The translations under genes were made by a program, and so were the position numbers. Shown one piece after another: positions 1 to 9,059 of a stretch of DNA of 64,000 nt. A model generated the notes under the pieces. The model saw nothing but the letters and a program-made list of their open reading frames with translations, made no database searches and was not told the DNA's origin. The DNA is from Rs1 sp029027825 (GTDB taxonomy: Bacteria > Pseudomonadota > Gammaproteobacteria > Pseudomonadales > Balneatricaceae): the NCBI GenBank assembly GCA_029027825.1, contig CP093399.1:2046001-2110000 (forward strand). Reading direction: 5' to 3'. The number at the start of each line of letters is the position of its first letter. Position 1 is the stretch's first letter.

Positions 1-2
1 CC

Positions 3-1205
3 CCTATCCAGCAAAAAGCGATTGTCCCCGCTAGACGTGGCAAGGATATATTGGCAAATGCACAAACCGGCACTGGCAAGACCGCAGCCTTCGCGCTACC
101 TATATTGCAGCAGATGTGTGATAGGCCAAGAAACGTTGAATCAGGTTACGTGCGCGCCATTATTTTAACCCCGACTCGCGAATTAGCAGAGCAACTCGCC
201 GTCACCATAAATCGCTATGCACAGTTTCTTGACCTGAAGATTATCGCCTGTTTTGGTGGCGTGAATATGGATTCACAAAAGAAAAAGCTCGCTCGAGGCG
301 TCGACATTCTAATAGCTACACCGGGTAGATTACTCGAGCATTTAGTGAAGTGTAATACCAATTTATCTCGCGCTGAATTTGTGGTTTTAGACGAAGCTGA
401 CAGAATGTTAGATATGGGCTTTATTGCCGATGTTGCCGGTATCTTAAGAAACACCCCTGACAAAAGACAGACCATGTTATTTTCCGCGACCATTTCCGGG
501 GAAGTACAACAGCTGTCCAAATCCATTTTAAAGCGCCATGTTGAAATTCGAGCCACTAAAATCAACACCGCTGCAGATACTATAGAACACGTTATCTACC
601 CGGTTGAAGAGCGCCGTAAAGCCGATTTATTTAGCGAGCTGATTCACAAATTCAACTGGTTCCAAGTACTGGTTTTCACCAGCACCAAAGCGCAAGCGGA
701 CGCCCTGGTAAACAAGTTGAAGAACACTGGGGTTACGACCGCATTATGCCATGGCGACAAAACGCAAGGCACACGTCGCCGTGCTCTAGCGGATTTTAAA
801 GCCGGTAAAGTACAAGTATTAATCGCCACTGAAGTGGCAGCTCGCGGCTTGGACATACCCGGCCTAGAGTATGTAGTAAACTACAACCTTCCCTACCTAG
901 CAGAGGACTACGTCCACCGTATTGGACGCGCAGGACGTGCCGGCAACAAAGGCTATGCAATCTCTTTTGTCTCTCGAGAAGAAGAGCGAGCAGTGAACAA
1001 TATCGAGCGTTTAATCAACACGACCATCAAGCGCATTCACATGCCTGGTTACGATGTTGGCAACCGTGAGTCACTGCGTAAAAACATCTCTAAAGGCCGC
1101 CGCAAAGCACCGACCAATAAAGCCACCCACACCAAAATCGAGAAAAACTCTAAATCCTCTTTTGCCGGTGCTAAAAACCCACGCGCTAAAGCCCGCAAAA
1201 AATAA
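3..1205 (+). CDS. rhlE: ATP-dependent RNA helicase, RhlE-type DEAD-box (5' partial)
   Basis: This is an ATP-dependent RNA helicase of the kind used in ribosome assembly and RNA turnover. The reading frame is open from the left edge, so the start and the Q-motif upstream are missing. About 400 codons are present. The conserved helicase motifs appear in order: AQTGTGKT (motif I), PTRELA (Ia), TPGR (Ib), VLDEADRMLDMGF (II, the DEAD box), SAT (III), ARGLD (V) and HRIGRAGRAG (VI). The last 50 or so residues are Lys/Arg-rich and low complexity, typical of the RNA-binding tail of RhlE proteins. A stem-loop with a T-run follows the stop at 1219. Family assignment is firm. The paralogue name rhlE is the most likely choice among DEAD-box subfamilies. 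Confidence 0.9.
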   Translation, partial: PIQQKAIVPARRGKDILANAQTGTGKTAAFALPILQQMCDRPRNVESGYVRAIILTPTRELAEQLAVTINRYAQFLDLKIIACFGGVNMDSQKKKLARGVDILIATPGRLLEHLVKCNTNLSRAEFVVLDEADRMLDMGFIADVAGILRNTPDKRQTMLFSATISGEVQQLSKSILKRHVEIRATKINTAADTIEHVIYPVEERRKADLFSELIHKFNWFQVLVFTSTKAQADALVNKLKNTGVTTALCHGDKTQGTRRRALADFKAGKVQVLIATEVAARGLDIPGLEYVVNYNLPYLAEDYVHRIGRAGRAGNKGYAISFVSREEERAVNNIERLINTTIKRIHMPGYDVGNRESLRKNISKGRRKAPTNKATHTKIEKNSKSSFAGAKNPRAKARKK

Positions 1206-1218
1206 ACCGCAACACTCC

Positions 1219-1258
1219 CTGAATCAGCCTTTTTGCAAAATTGCTGATTCAGATTTTT
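1219..1258. terminator. Convergent terminator between rhlE and GST gene
   Basis: Perfect 10-bp arms CTGAATCAGC (1219-1228) and GCTGATTCAG (1243-1252) enclose a 14-nt loop and are followed by ATTTTT. It lies between two convergent genes. The loop side carries a T-run on one strand and an A-run on the other, so it may work in both directions. Confidence 0.7.
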
Positions 1259-1260
1259 AG

Positions 1261-1899
1261 CTAGTCGCGCGCTATTTTCTGCTTCGCTCTTGCATATGCA
1301 GGCCGCTCAATCATGCTATCGCGATACTTTAACAGCTTTGCCTCAACATCAAATTCAAATTTTTGCGCCCAGCTAATAGTATGAGTAAGAATAATATCAG
1401 CCATCGTAAAACTGTCCCCCACTGCAAACTGGCGCTCTTCAAGTAGTAACAGCAGCGCCGTTTGCGCCTTATCGAACTCATGAGCGACGGTCTTCGTCAA
1501 AATCTCAGGCACTCGATACTCTTCCGCCAAGGCAAACTTGTGCTTACCTGCAGTCCATAGAGGCTGTTCTAACTCACAGAGCAGAAAAAAGCACATTTCA
1601 TCGTACTTCGCCCTTAAAGCTGTGCCGTCAACTGGCTTTAACTGTCGATCTGTTGCTTTCGACGCCAGATAATTAATAATCGCAGCGCTCTCAGTCAACA
1701 CCAGCTCACCATCAACCAAAGTAGGCACCTTTGCTTGCGTATTAAGCGCCAAATACTGTTTTCCAAGTCGACCGTTGTCACCACTGCCCATAAAATCTAA
1801 TTCGACATACTGATAGTCAATAGCTATTTCTTCCAGCGCCCATAGAACACGAAAAGATCTGGAAGGGCCCAAGCCATAAAGCGTCACTTTTGTTGTCAT
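1261..1899 (-). CDS. Glutathione S-transferase family protein
   Basis: A 212-residue cytosolic GST-fold protein, the usual family length. The N-terminal thioredoxin-like domain opens with VTLYGLGPSRSFRVLWALEE, where the Ser of PSRS would activate glutathione. It carries the cis-Pro segment AKVPTLVDG and the glutathione-binding ESAAIINYL at about residues 70-79. The C-terminal helical domain contains FTMADIILTH with the conserved N-capping Asp. The likely role is conjugation or reduction of small electrophiles, but the substrate cannot be read from sequence. It starts at an ATG and stands alone, convergent with rhlE. Confidence 0.85.
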   Translation of the reverse strand: MTTKVTLYGLGPSRSFRVLWALEEIAIDYQYVELDFMGSGDNGRLGKQYLALNTQAKVPTLVDGELVLTESAAIINYLASKATDRQLKPVDGTALRAKYDEMCFFLLCELEQPLWTAGKHKFALAEEYRVPEILTKTVAHEFDKAQTALLLLLEERQFAVGDSFTMADIILTHTISWAQKFEFDVEAKLLKYRDSMIERPAYARAKQKIARD

Positions 1900-2693
1900 A
1901 ATATTTCTCTTTTAATGAATTTTTTATTGTCCCGAAGACTCTACGTGAGATTTTAACTAGCGCGTAATCAAATGATTTCCTGATTGACCATCATACTCCG
2001 CTTGACTTGGCAGTTGTCTAACAAAGTTATTAATTCCAACAAGTTAAGCGAAGTTATAATATATTTTTATCATTTAATAATGGTTTAGATTATAGCCAGG
2101 TCATTTATTTGTAATTTTTTTACTCTAGGCTAGCCTGTGTAGACGCAGCACTAATCAGGTAGTTTTTTGTTTTTCCTCTGTGCAGCGCAGCGCCTCTGTG
2201 TCCTCTGTGGTGAAAAAATCTTTAAAGGATTGGTTTTACCACAGAGGACACAGAGAAGAGATTAAAAGCATCTTTTGCTGTGGCGGAGACACAGGGCTAA
2301 TCAGGAATGATTTTATAGAATTTTTCGACAGCAAAAGGGCCGCTGCTAAAATCAACAAACACCGCTGAACTCGCCACTACTACAGAGCATTCTCGGATTA
2401 GATTTCAATCGATAGACAGCACTTAATTTATTTGCATTTAAGGTTCACATTATCTGCTTAGCGCTATAAACTGCCCACCCTTAACTCGCCTTTCAATAGA
2501 CAGCCGAAAATCAAAATGGCGAAAATATAGCGCTACTAACAACCCCTAAGTTAAAGCACCCTGACTATTTATTGACGGCAGAAAACTGCACTATTTTGCG
2601 ACTTTTTAGTCGTTAGCTCGAGTATCGCACGCCGCACTCTGATAATCACGCTGCCAATATTTTTTTGTCTACTCACAATGAGAACAGTTACTA
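1900..2693. other. Gene-free interval with one family C repeat
   Basis: A 794-bp AT-rich spacer between divergent genes. No convincing CDS was found: a short plus-strand frame at 2180-2368 is an accident of the repeat. The only recognisable structure is the inverted repeat annotated at 2173-2257. The remainder presumably holds promoters for both flanking genes, but I cannot place them. Confidence 0.5.
2173..2257. repeat. Family C CTCTGTG palindromic repeat, solo copy
   Basis: Perfect 17-bp arms CTCTGTGTCCTCTGTGG (2194-2210) and its reverse complement (2239-2255) surround an AT-rich loop. They are preceded by TGCAGCGCAGCG. The same composite recurs many times around hipBA at 54-57 kb and once at 51.07 kb. 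Repeats of this look are common in environmental bacterial genomes; the origin is unknown to me. Confidence 0.75.
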
Positions 2694-3575
2694 ATGAACA
2701 CCCCGCAAAACCTAGCTTGGAAAAAGCAAGACATCGCCGCTTTAATCATTGCCATTGTCGGCTGGGGAGGTAATTTTTTAGCGATCCGTTACGCCGTGCT
2801 CGAAATACCCAGCTGGACTGCCCTCACCCTCAGGCTGATGTTGGTTAGCTGTCTTTTACTGCCTTTTTTAAAAAATCCTATTCCACACTTAAAAACTTAC
2901 TTATTAATTAGCTTGGTATTGATTCCCGGTCATTTTGGGCTGCTATTTTTGGCTTCAGAACTCACCACGAATGTCGCTTCGATCTCGTTATTTATTCAAC
3001 TAAATACAGCCTTTGCCCTACTATTTGCCTGGTACTTACTCGGTGAAAAACCCGGTAAACGCCGATTGGTAGGCATGGCTTTAGCCTTTACAGCAATGCT
3101 AATTCTCTTTTACGAACCGAATTTATTAGGCATGAGTTTAGCGCTGATCATGGCCACTTTGTCTGCCATGTTCATGGGTATCTATTCTGTTTTATTGCGC
3201 TCTGCCCACCAATCTATACGGCCGATTGACATTATTGGATGGAGCGCCATTTTTGGTACGCCAGTCATCGCTATGATTGCGATAACTGTTGAAGGCTCAC
3301 CGCAGGAGAATTTATCAAATGTCAGCTACATCGCCATACTTGCCATTTTATACTCAACCTTAGTCTCGAGTATTTTATGCCACGGATTATGGGCGTGGCT
3401 ATGTCAGAGGCATCCTGTGGCTGAAGTAGTTCCTTTCACTTTATTAGTCCCGATTGTCGCGGTTTCACTTTCGGTACTATTACTCGATGAACCAATCACA
3501 CTGCAGATGATCATCGCCGCGATTTTCTTAGGCTGTGGGATGTTTATCATCGCTAGATCGAAGAAGAAAAAATAA
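2694..3575 (+). CDS. EamA/DMT family transporter
   Basis: An inner-membrane transporter of the drug/metabolite superfamily, 293 residues and about ten hydrophobic segments. This matches two EamA repeats of five helices each: first half residues 12-140, second half 145-288. The first repeat starts with the typical AIVGWGGNFLAIRYAV and contains the TALTLRLMLV segment. The second ends with VPFTLLVPIVAVSLSVLLLDE, the usual conserved helix-9 region. Such proteins export amino acids, their analogues or other small metabolites; the substrate is not predictable here. The C-terminus is a short basic tail (KKKK). Confidence 0.85.
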   Translation: MNTPQNLAWKKQDIAALIIAIVGWGGNFLAIRYAVLEIPSWTALTLRLMLVSCLLLPFLKNPIPHLKTYLLISLVLIPGHFGLLFLASELTTNVASISLFIQLNTAFALLFAWYLLGEKPGKRRLVGMALAFTAMLILFYEPNLLGMSLALIMATLSAMFMGIYSVLLRSAHQSIRPIDIIGWSAIFGTPVIAMIAITVEGSPQENLSNVSYIAILAILYSTLVSSILCHGLWAWLCQRHPVAEVVPFTLLVPIVAVSLSVLLLDEPITLQMIIAAIFLGCGMFIIARSKKKK

Positions 3576-3710
3576 TTTCAGACCTCAGCAAAACCACTAC
3601 AGTCGGTAATGCTGAGTTAAAATTTGGCTAAACAGCTTAATGGTAAGATTGTAGGCACAAACTGCAAAGGAGGGATGGAGTTGGTTGCTAAAAAGCAGCA
3701 CTAGCAAGGA

Positions 3711-3728
3711 TAGAGGCGATAGCCTCTA
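3711..3728 (-). terminator. Short hairpin overlapping the LysE-type gene stop
   Basis: TAGAGGC (3711-3717) and GCCTCTA (3722-3728) form a perfect 7-bp stem with a 4-nt loop. The stem includes the stop codon of the minus-strand exporter gene. No long T-run follows directly, so termination is only a suggestion. Confidence 0.35.
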
Positions 3729-4340
3729 CTGTTCTGTGAATGCCAACTTTGCAGCCAACGCTGCGAAGCTTGCGGCAAATAACCGCTGCACTTTGCTGAC
3801 GGCACTGGGAGAGTGCAGGATGTATTGACTTAAGCGATTCGCTAAACAACCGTAAATAATAAATACCGACAGTGTCATTAACATAAAGACCCCGCCCAGC
3901 ACTAACATTTGCGACAGTAGAGCCCCCGCTTGTGGATCGACAAATTGTGGCAAGAACGCCATAAAGAAAATCGACAATTTAGGGTTTAGAATATTAATTA
4001 GGCAGCCTTTTACACTAATCGACCACGCAGCTAATTTGGCTGACTTTGCATTTAACACCAGCGAGCTCCGGTCTTGATACATAGCCCATGCTAAATAAAG
4101 CAAATAAGCCACGCCGGCAAATTTTAGCACTTGAAATAAAACTGCACTGCTATGAAAAATCGCGGCCATTCCCAGCACACTGGCCAACAGCGATGGGATA
4201 ATCCCCACTGTGCAACCAATTGCGGCATAGACACTGGCCGTCATCCCCTGCATTAATCCTATCGACACAGTGTAAATAACTCCAGTACCTGGCATAGCCA
4301 CTACGATCAAACAAGTGATTAAAAACTCGAGGCTTATCAT
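3726..4340 (-). CDS. LysE family amino-acid exporter
   Basis: A 204-residue inner-membrane exporter of the LysE/RhtB family with about six hydrophobic segments. The N-terminus has the family signature region VAMPGTGVIYTVSIGLMQG (variant of the usual PGP motif), then GCTVGIIPSLL. The second conserved loop is KGCLINILNPKLSIFFMAFLPQF. The frame is open further upstream. I chose the ATG at 4340 because AAGGATC lies about 7 nt before it and the hydrophobic first helix starts right there. The upstream extension has no family match. It probably exports an amino acid or homoserine-lactone-like compound, but the substrate is unknown. Confidence 0.82.
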   Translation of the reverse strand: MISLEFLITCLIVVAMPGTGVIYTVSIGLMQGMTASVYAAIGCTVGIIPSLLASVLGMAAIFHSSAVLFQVLKFAGVAYLLYLAWAMYQDRSSLVLNAKSAKLAAWSISVKGCLINILNPKLSIFFMAFLPQFVDPQAGALLSQMLVLGGVFMLMTLSVFIIYGCLANRLSQYILHSPSAVSKVQRLFAASFAALAAKLAFTEQ

Positions 4341-4512
4341 ATAATTGATCCTTATCAACGAGACGAAACCAACATTTAGCCAACTGCATCCACTAAGAAG
4401 CAACTGGCCTACGCTGAATTTTCTCAAATAGTCTTAATCTCTATTCTCTGTCAAACCCCAAGTATTAACTTTATGATCTCGTCTTGAGTTAAAAGCTAAC
4501 CGCGACTAGTCA

Positions 4513-5175
4513 CTATTTAATACTAATAGTCGCTTTAATAATTTCCAGCTTTTTGCTGGTTTTTCCCGACTTGCTACCAAACGTTTCTAAGTTTTTAACC
4601 ACATCCATGCCCGCTACTACTTCACCAAAAATAGTGTGCTTTCCATCTAGCCAGTTGGTCGCAATAAAGGTTAAGAAGAATTGACTACCATCCGTTCCAG
4701 GTCCTGCATTCGCCATGCTCAGCAACCCAGGTTTACTGTGTTTAACACCTGCAGAAAACTCACCATCGTATGTATAACCAGGTCCTCTACGTCCGGTACC
4801 CGTAGGATCTCCACCTTGCGCCATAAATCCTTTTATCACCCGATGAAAAATAATATTATCGTAAAAACCGATACGCGTTAGATACATAGTGCTAGTCACA
4901 TGCATCGGAGCTGTTTTGGACAATAATTTAATTTTAATGTCCCCAAGAGTCGTGTTTAAATTCCAAAAATACTGTTTTCCTTCAGCAAAGTTTTGCAATG
5001 GTGGCTTTTTTAATGACAGCTTCCACGAACTGTTTGATTTATCTATCTGTTGCTGACTAATAAATCCATCAATATTTTTCAGGGCAATGCTTTCAGAAGC
5101 TTGTATAGAAAAACTGCCGGCAGCTCCTAATATAGACATTGTAACGATAAAACTTTTAAACCCTTTAATTCTCAT
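4513..5175 (-). CDS. Periplasmic cyclophilin-type peptidyl-prolyl isomerase
   Basis: A 220-residue cis-trans prolyl isomerase for periplasmic protein folding. A Sec signal peptide is visible (MRIKGFKSF, hydrophobic core, cleavage near ASES at about residue 28). About 50 unassigned residues follow. The cyclophilin domain runs to the end: FHRVIKGFMAQGGDPTGTG contains the catalytic Arg and the QGGD loop, followed by MANAGPGTDGSQFFLT and the WLDGKHTIFGEV active-site stretch. It resembles PpiA-type periplasmic enzymes but has an extra segment between signal and core. It stands alone. Confidence 0.88.
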   Translation of the reverse strand: MRIKGFKSFIVTMSILGAAGSFSIQASESIALKNIDGFISQQQIDKSNSSWKLSLKKPPLQNFAEGKQYFWNLNTTLGDIKIKLLSKTAPMHVTSTMYLTRIGFYDNIIFHRVIKGFMAQGGDPTGTGRRGPGYTYDGEFSAGVKHSKPGLLSMANAGPGTDGSQFFLTFIATNWLDGKHTIFGEVVAGMDVVKNLETFGSKSGKTSKKLEIIKATISIK

Positions 5176-5633
5176 TCTATTAAACCCTTAATTTTATTGA
5201 AAATAATATATCACGTTATATATCCTGATTGAATCCCAGTTTATTCATGTGGATAGCCGGTATCCGCGCAAGCCCTATCAAAAACTCTAAACTGCTGCGA
5301 TCAAGTCTAATTGACAAAATTCATCTAATCTACTGCGAATCAGTTTGTTTAATATGATTTCACGCTAATTATCGTTAAGCTGCCCGCCTTTTATGCTCAA
5401 CCTACTAGCTTCATCCTGAATCCGTGACTTCAAAGTGAATACAGAGTGTAAGATATTGGTTCTACAGAGGAATTGAAAAACCTTAGCTGCAAGCTCATAT
5501 GCGTCCTGCATTCGCTAAATAAATACACCCATGAATAAAGACCTTAGGACTCAGCTTTAAGCAACGTAAAATCAACAAGTTACACTAATATTCGTTTGGA
5601 AATTACTAATGCAGTGTTATACATAGAGAGCAA
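5176..5633. other. Gene-free interval with a partial family A repeat
   Basis: A 458-bp AT-rich spacer. It holds the partial family A copy at 5415-5543 and otherwise nothing I can assign. It should also contain the promoter of the minus-strand cyclophilin gene. Confidence 0.4.
5415..5543 (+). repeat. Family A MITE-like element, partial/divergent copy
   Basis: It begins with the family A end CCTGAATCCGTGACTTCA and follows the consensus for about 75 bp up to CTTAGCTGC. It then diverges into a sequence shared with the degenerate copy at 60.05 kb (CGTCCTGCATTCGCTA). The right terminal repeat is absent. Confidence 0.6.
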
Positions 5634-6758
5634 CTAGAAAGATACATTATTCTTCCCTGCTAATTTAGCGGTGTATAATTGGGTATCTACTTGGCCTAAT
5701 AAATATTCTACTGATTCAGTGCCATTTGCAACAATAACCCCGATACTAATGGTGAGGTTTTCCCTACCTTGTTCTGCTTGCTGAGCACTAACATATTTAC
5801 GGATGTGTTCAGCCCACGTTACTGCTTGATCCAAACCCGTTTCAGGAAGCATAATTAAAAACTCATCCCCACCCCAGCGAGAGAAAATATCAACATCACG
5901 CATATTTTCTTTAACTTGCTGAACAATTGAGGTTAATGCAATATCTCCTTCTTTATGACCTTGAATATCATTAATATTTTTAAAATTGTCTAAATCAAAC
6001 ATAACTAAAGATAACTGATGGTCAAAACGTCGACAGCGTTTTCTCTCATTATCTAGTTGCTGAACAAAAAATCTGCGGTTATAAATGCCTGTTAATGGAT
6101 CCAGTGAAGCAGCTTCGGTCAATTCTTGGATAAGATGATCCCGCTCTGAGATATCTCGAAGCACAGCTGTAAGTTCGATCGATTTCCCTACGGTAATTTT
6201 GGCAATCGTTATTTCAACAGGGAATTCACTACCATCCTTTCTAACCCCCGATACAGAAGCACGTGCATGCATCTGCCGGGATTCTACTGGAGATTCTATA
6301 AAATCAGCTAAATATTGGTCGTGATGACGATGATGTTGCCTAGGTATTAAACGGGCGAGAGGCATGCCTATTACCGCGTCTTTTTCATAACCAAACATCT
6401 TGGTTGCAGCGTCATTGAATAGTTTTATATTAAAATCATCATCAACACTGATGATGCCGTCATATGCTGAATAAATGACGGCTTCGAAACGGCGTAAAGA
6501 ATTATCTAATGAAATTTCTAGTAATTTTTTTTCTGTAATATCAATACATGTTACTAGAATACTGTCGATATCAGAAAATTTTGATGCCAGGGGAGAATAT
6601 AGAAATCGCCAATGTTTTTTTTCGTTATTAATGTATAAATCAATCTCATCCTCACTAGATAAGTTTGAATTATTACAAGCTCTCAGGGATAAAAGAACTT
6701 GATCAACAATAGAGTCATCTAAAACAAGACTGATATCCTCCTCAAACTGACTACTCAC
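5634..6758 (-). CDS. PAS-GGDEF diguanylate cyclase, apparently 5'-truncated
   Basis: A cytosolic c-di-GMP synthase, 374 residues as called. Residues 1-80 look like the back half of one PAS domain ending CIDITEKK. A complete PAS follows (about 85-205, FEAVIYSAYDGIISVDDD through VLRDISERD), then a GGDEF domain (about 215-374). The catalytic loop is an intact GGDEF. RDVD sits exactly five residues before it, which is the RxxD inhibitory I-site, so product feedback is expected. The only start is a GTG with no clear ribosome site. The same frame stays open upstream to a stop at 6882-6884 and reads like protein (IVLGRDVSSQFEED), so the true N-terminus seems lost. It may be a pseudogene or begin at a rare start codon. 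Confidence 0.75.
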   Translation of the reverse strand: MSSQFEEDISLVLDDSIVDQVLLSLRACNNSNLSSEDEIDLYINNEKKHWRFLYSPLASKFSDIDSILVTCIDITEKKLLEISLDNSLRRFEAVIYSAYDGIISVDDDFNIKLFNDAATKMFGYEKDAVIGMPLARLIPRQHHRHHDQYLADFIESPVESRQMHARASVSGVRKDGSEFPVEITIAKITVGKSIELTAVLRDISERDHLIQELTEAASLDPLTGIYNRRFFVQQLDNERKRCRRFDHQLSLVMFDLDNFKNINDIQGHKEGDIALTSIVQQVKENMRDVDIFSRWGGDEFLIMLPETGLDQAVTWAEHIRKYVSAQQAEQGRENLTISIGVIVANGTESVEYLLGQVDTQLYTAKLAGKNNVSF

Positions 6759-6935
6759 ATCACGACCGAGTACAATATTTAATAAACTGTTTGTAAGGTG
6801 TAGCTTAAAGCTATGTTTATCTTTTTTCCATACAGATTTAGGAGTTCTAATAGGTTCTAATCGTGAATAATTTGTCGAATCTTAGCTTGATATAAACATG
6901 AATCTCCGAAATATTTCAATATTGTCTGAATCTAT

Positions 6936-7093
6936 CCTGAATCCATGACTTTAAAGTGAATACAGAGTGTAAAATATGGTACTACAGTGGAATTGAAAAT
7001 CTTAGCTGCACCCGTAGGTTCAGTGGGTATTCTTCTAACCGCTGTGGAATCAAGAGCTTGCGCTATGTGGTGCAGTGCAGTCACTGATTCAGG
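6936..7093 (+). repeat. Family A MITE-like element, complete copy
   Basis: 158 bp bounded by CCTGAATCCATGACTTTA and TGCAGTCACTGATTCAGG, imperfect terminal inverted repeats. The interior is collinear with the copies at 16.9, 26.9 and 60.5 kb. No transposase is encoded. No clear target duplication is visible at this copy (TCTAT left, TTTAA right). Confidence 0.8.
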
Positions 7094-7423
7094 TTTAAGT
7101 ACAAACAGCGCAAAAAAGCATCATATAATTGTAATAAAAATTGGCCAAGTTATTAGTCCTTTACTATACTTATGTATTAATACTTAAAGGTTATTCCCTT
7201 ATACAAGGTAATTATATAATTCAAAAAACACAACTAAAGTGTTTGCAAGCACAGACTATAAATTATATTTTTCATAATACGCCAAACATTAGTATATTCT
7301 ATTCTGTAGTTTAAAGGATCAGATATAACTATAGCAGTAAAATCGAATTATTCTTACAACTTGGCAGTTTATACTCTCAGTATTTTATTTTTTTTAATTC
7401 CAGAAAAAATCATCTGCATGCCA

Positions 7424-7630
7424 TCTGAATCAGTGACTTCCAAGCGACGCTTAGCACAAACTCTTAATTCTACAGCAGCTAGAAAAACATCCTCTGAAGC
7501 TATGAACTCCACGTATGGATGCACTTTTTTAGCAGATGCCGGGCGCATATAAGCTTGCCGTTAACATTTTTAATTCTACTGTGAAATCAATATCGTATAC
7601 TCTGTATTAACTTTGAAAACACGGATCAAG
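7424..7630 (-). repeat. Family A element, degenerate copy with internal insertion
   Basis: Reverse-orientation relative of family A, starting TCTGAATCAGTGACTTCC and ending near ACTTTGAAAACACGGATCA. It retains TCTACAGCAGCTAGAAAAAC and TTTTTAATTCTACTGTG. About 50 bp of unrelated sequence sits in the middle, making it about 207 bp. Confidence 0.6.
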
Positions 7631-7644
7631 ATTGCTACTTAAAT

Positions 7645-7820
7645 GAGAGCTATGTATAAATTACCTAGAGGGTATGATAACTGCGCTCGATAATGCTGCG
7701 TTAAAAACCGGCTCAGTATGCGCATTTACACCAGTGATACCCATAAACAGGGCACACTGCTCCCAAAGCGAGAGGTATACTAACCCACTGTTTCGCCGGC
7801 TTTTTCCTTGTATTCCTTTA
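7645..7820 (-). repeat. Family B MITE-like element, degenerate copy
   Basis: Reverse-orientation relative of the 18.2-kb family B copy. Shared blocks are GTTAAAAACCGGCTCAGTATG, TTTACACCAGTGATACCC and CATAAACAGGGCACACTG. The left end (GAGAGCTATGTATAA) is a decayed form of GAGACCTCTGCATAAC. It lies directly downstream of the LysR gene. Confidence 0.6.
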
Positions 7821-7823
7821 ATC

Positions 7824-8774
7824 TTAAGAAAAATTATTTTGACGCACTGACTCTCTGGAGAAGTCCAGTAACATGGTGACGAATATTTGTTCACTGTCGC
7901 TCATTGGTTGGTTCTCTGCCGTCACTAAGAAAACCTCATTCACCGGTAGCTGCTTATAGGGTGGCAGTTGAAACAACGTCTTGTTAGCGACGTAGACTTT
8001 TGCTCCCTGCACCGTTAAAGCACCGAATCCCAACCCTGCAAAAATTAAACGACGGATTTCTTCTTCATTTGAAGAGACCGCCACTAAGTTACCCCACAGC
8101 TGTTGGTCACTGCGCAAAGAGGCTATTTCGTTTAAGCCTTCAGAGGGTTGATCGCTCTCGAACGATATATAAGACAAACCACTCAGGTCATTAAGTTGTA
8201 AATTTTTTACACCGTATAAAACGTGATTTTTGGCACAGTAAAACCCCATTTGCTCGTACCCCAGCAAGTCAAAGCGCAACCCGGTTTTCGCGACCTTTTG
8301 GTTGCTTAAACCGATGTGCAATTCATCCCTTGCTACCGCACGTATTATTTCAGAACTTGGCTGGGTATTGATATTAATCAGCACCCTTGGATAGCGTCGA
8401 TGATACTCAGCTAACGTTTTATCAAAACACGGGCTGTGAATATGACTGGCGATTTGAATATTAATTTCACCACTTAGCACCGACTCTCCTCCAGCAAATT
8501 GATCAGCCATATTTTCGATAATTCGGCCCGCAGACGAAGCGTACTCATAAACTTTAAGACCTTGATAGGTTAACGAAAACAGGCCTTTTTTACGTTTAAT
8601 TAGCGGCGTTTCTAAATGCGTTTCCAAGCGTTTTAGAGCATTGCTGATACTGGGCTGGCTAAGTGATAATTTACGTGCTGCACCGGTAATACTGCCCTCG
8701 TCGACAATCACTGTGAATGTATAGAGTAAATTCCAATCTAAATTACGCAGCAATCGCTGTGAACGCGATGTCAT
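7824..8774 (-). CDS. LysR-family regulator, DgcR-like
   Basis: A 316-residue LysR-type transcription factor. The N-terminal winged helix-turn-helix (about residues 10-70) reads LLYTFTVIVDEGSITGAARK then LSLSQPSISNALKRLE, the recognition helix. The remainder is the two-lobed effector-binding domain. I start at the ATG at 8774, preceded by AGGAGC at good spacing; the open frame 16 codons further up encodes a hydrophobic stretch foreign to the family. It is transcribed divergently from the ABC transporter-dgcN-dgcA genes, and LysR proteins usually control such neighbours. In marine Gammaproteobacteria the D-glutamate genes dgcN-dgcA are governed by a LysR regulator, DgcR. I infer the same role here from position. 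Confidence 0.85.
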   Translation of the reverse strand: MTSRSQRLLRNLDWNLLYTFTVIVDEGSITGAARKLSLSQPSISNALKRLETHLETPLIKRKKGLFSLTYQGLKVYEYASSAGRIIENMADQFAGGESVLSGEINIQIASHIHSPCFDKTLAEYHRRYPRVLININTQPSSEIIRAVARDELHIGLSNQKVAKTGLRFDLLGYEQMGFYCAKNHVLYGVKNLQLNDLSGLSYISFESDQPSEGLNEIASLRSDQQLWGNLVAVSSNEEEIRRLIFAGLGFGALTVQGAKVYVANKTLFQLPPYKQLPVNEVFLVTAENQPMSDSEQIFVTMLLDFSRESVRQNNFS

Positions 8775-8980
8775 TTTTGTGCTCCTGTGCCATAAAAACA
8801 ATAATATCAGTAACATACACATAAGCTAAGCCTATGCATATCATAATAATTATAAATTTGCTAAATGGATAGTAATTTTCGATACTGCAGTTGCTCGCTG
8901 CAAAAGAACAGCATAATTAATACACGGTTGCCACTGTGTGTAGACGTTAACTAGTTTTCATCAACACACATTCTCCATGG

Positions 8981-8991
8981 CGAACGGTTCG
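8981..8991. promoter_or_regulatory. Small dyad in the LysR/ABC divergent promoter region
   Basis: CGAACGGTTCG is a perfect 5-bp dyad about a 1-nt centre, 69 bp before the binding-protein start and inside the 285-bp divergent control region. It is a possible operator only; LysR sites cannot be defined by eye here. Confidence 0.3.
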
Positions 8992-9059
8992 TTTATTTAA
9001 TCCTGAATCGTTTGGAGCCAGTGATGCTGATCGATAACAACTAACCAGAGGAACTAACA

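Larger units (their letters stand above)
6759..7823. other. Repeat-filled interval
   Basis: About 1 kb without a complete gene. From left to right it holds the open extension of the diguanylate cyclase frame (to 6884), a complete family A element, an AT-rich stretch with nothing recognisable (7100-7420), a degenerate family A element and a family B element that abuts the LysR gene end. Confidence 0.5.

Noticed and set aside
2180..2368. Small plus-strand CDS
   Set aside because: It lies on a family C hairpin and has no ribosome site or protein-like composition.
7661..7894. Small minus-strand CDS over family B
   Set aside because: The frame is shared by several B copies only as repeat sequence, and it overlaps the end of the LysR gene.
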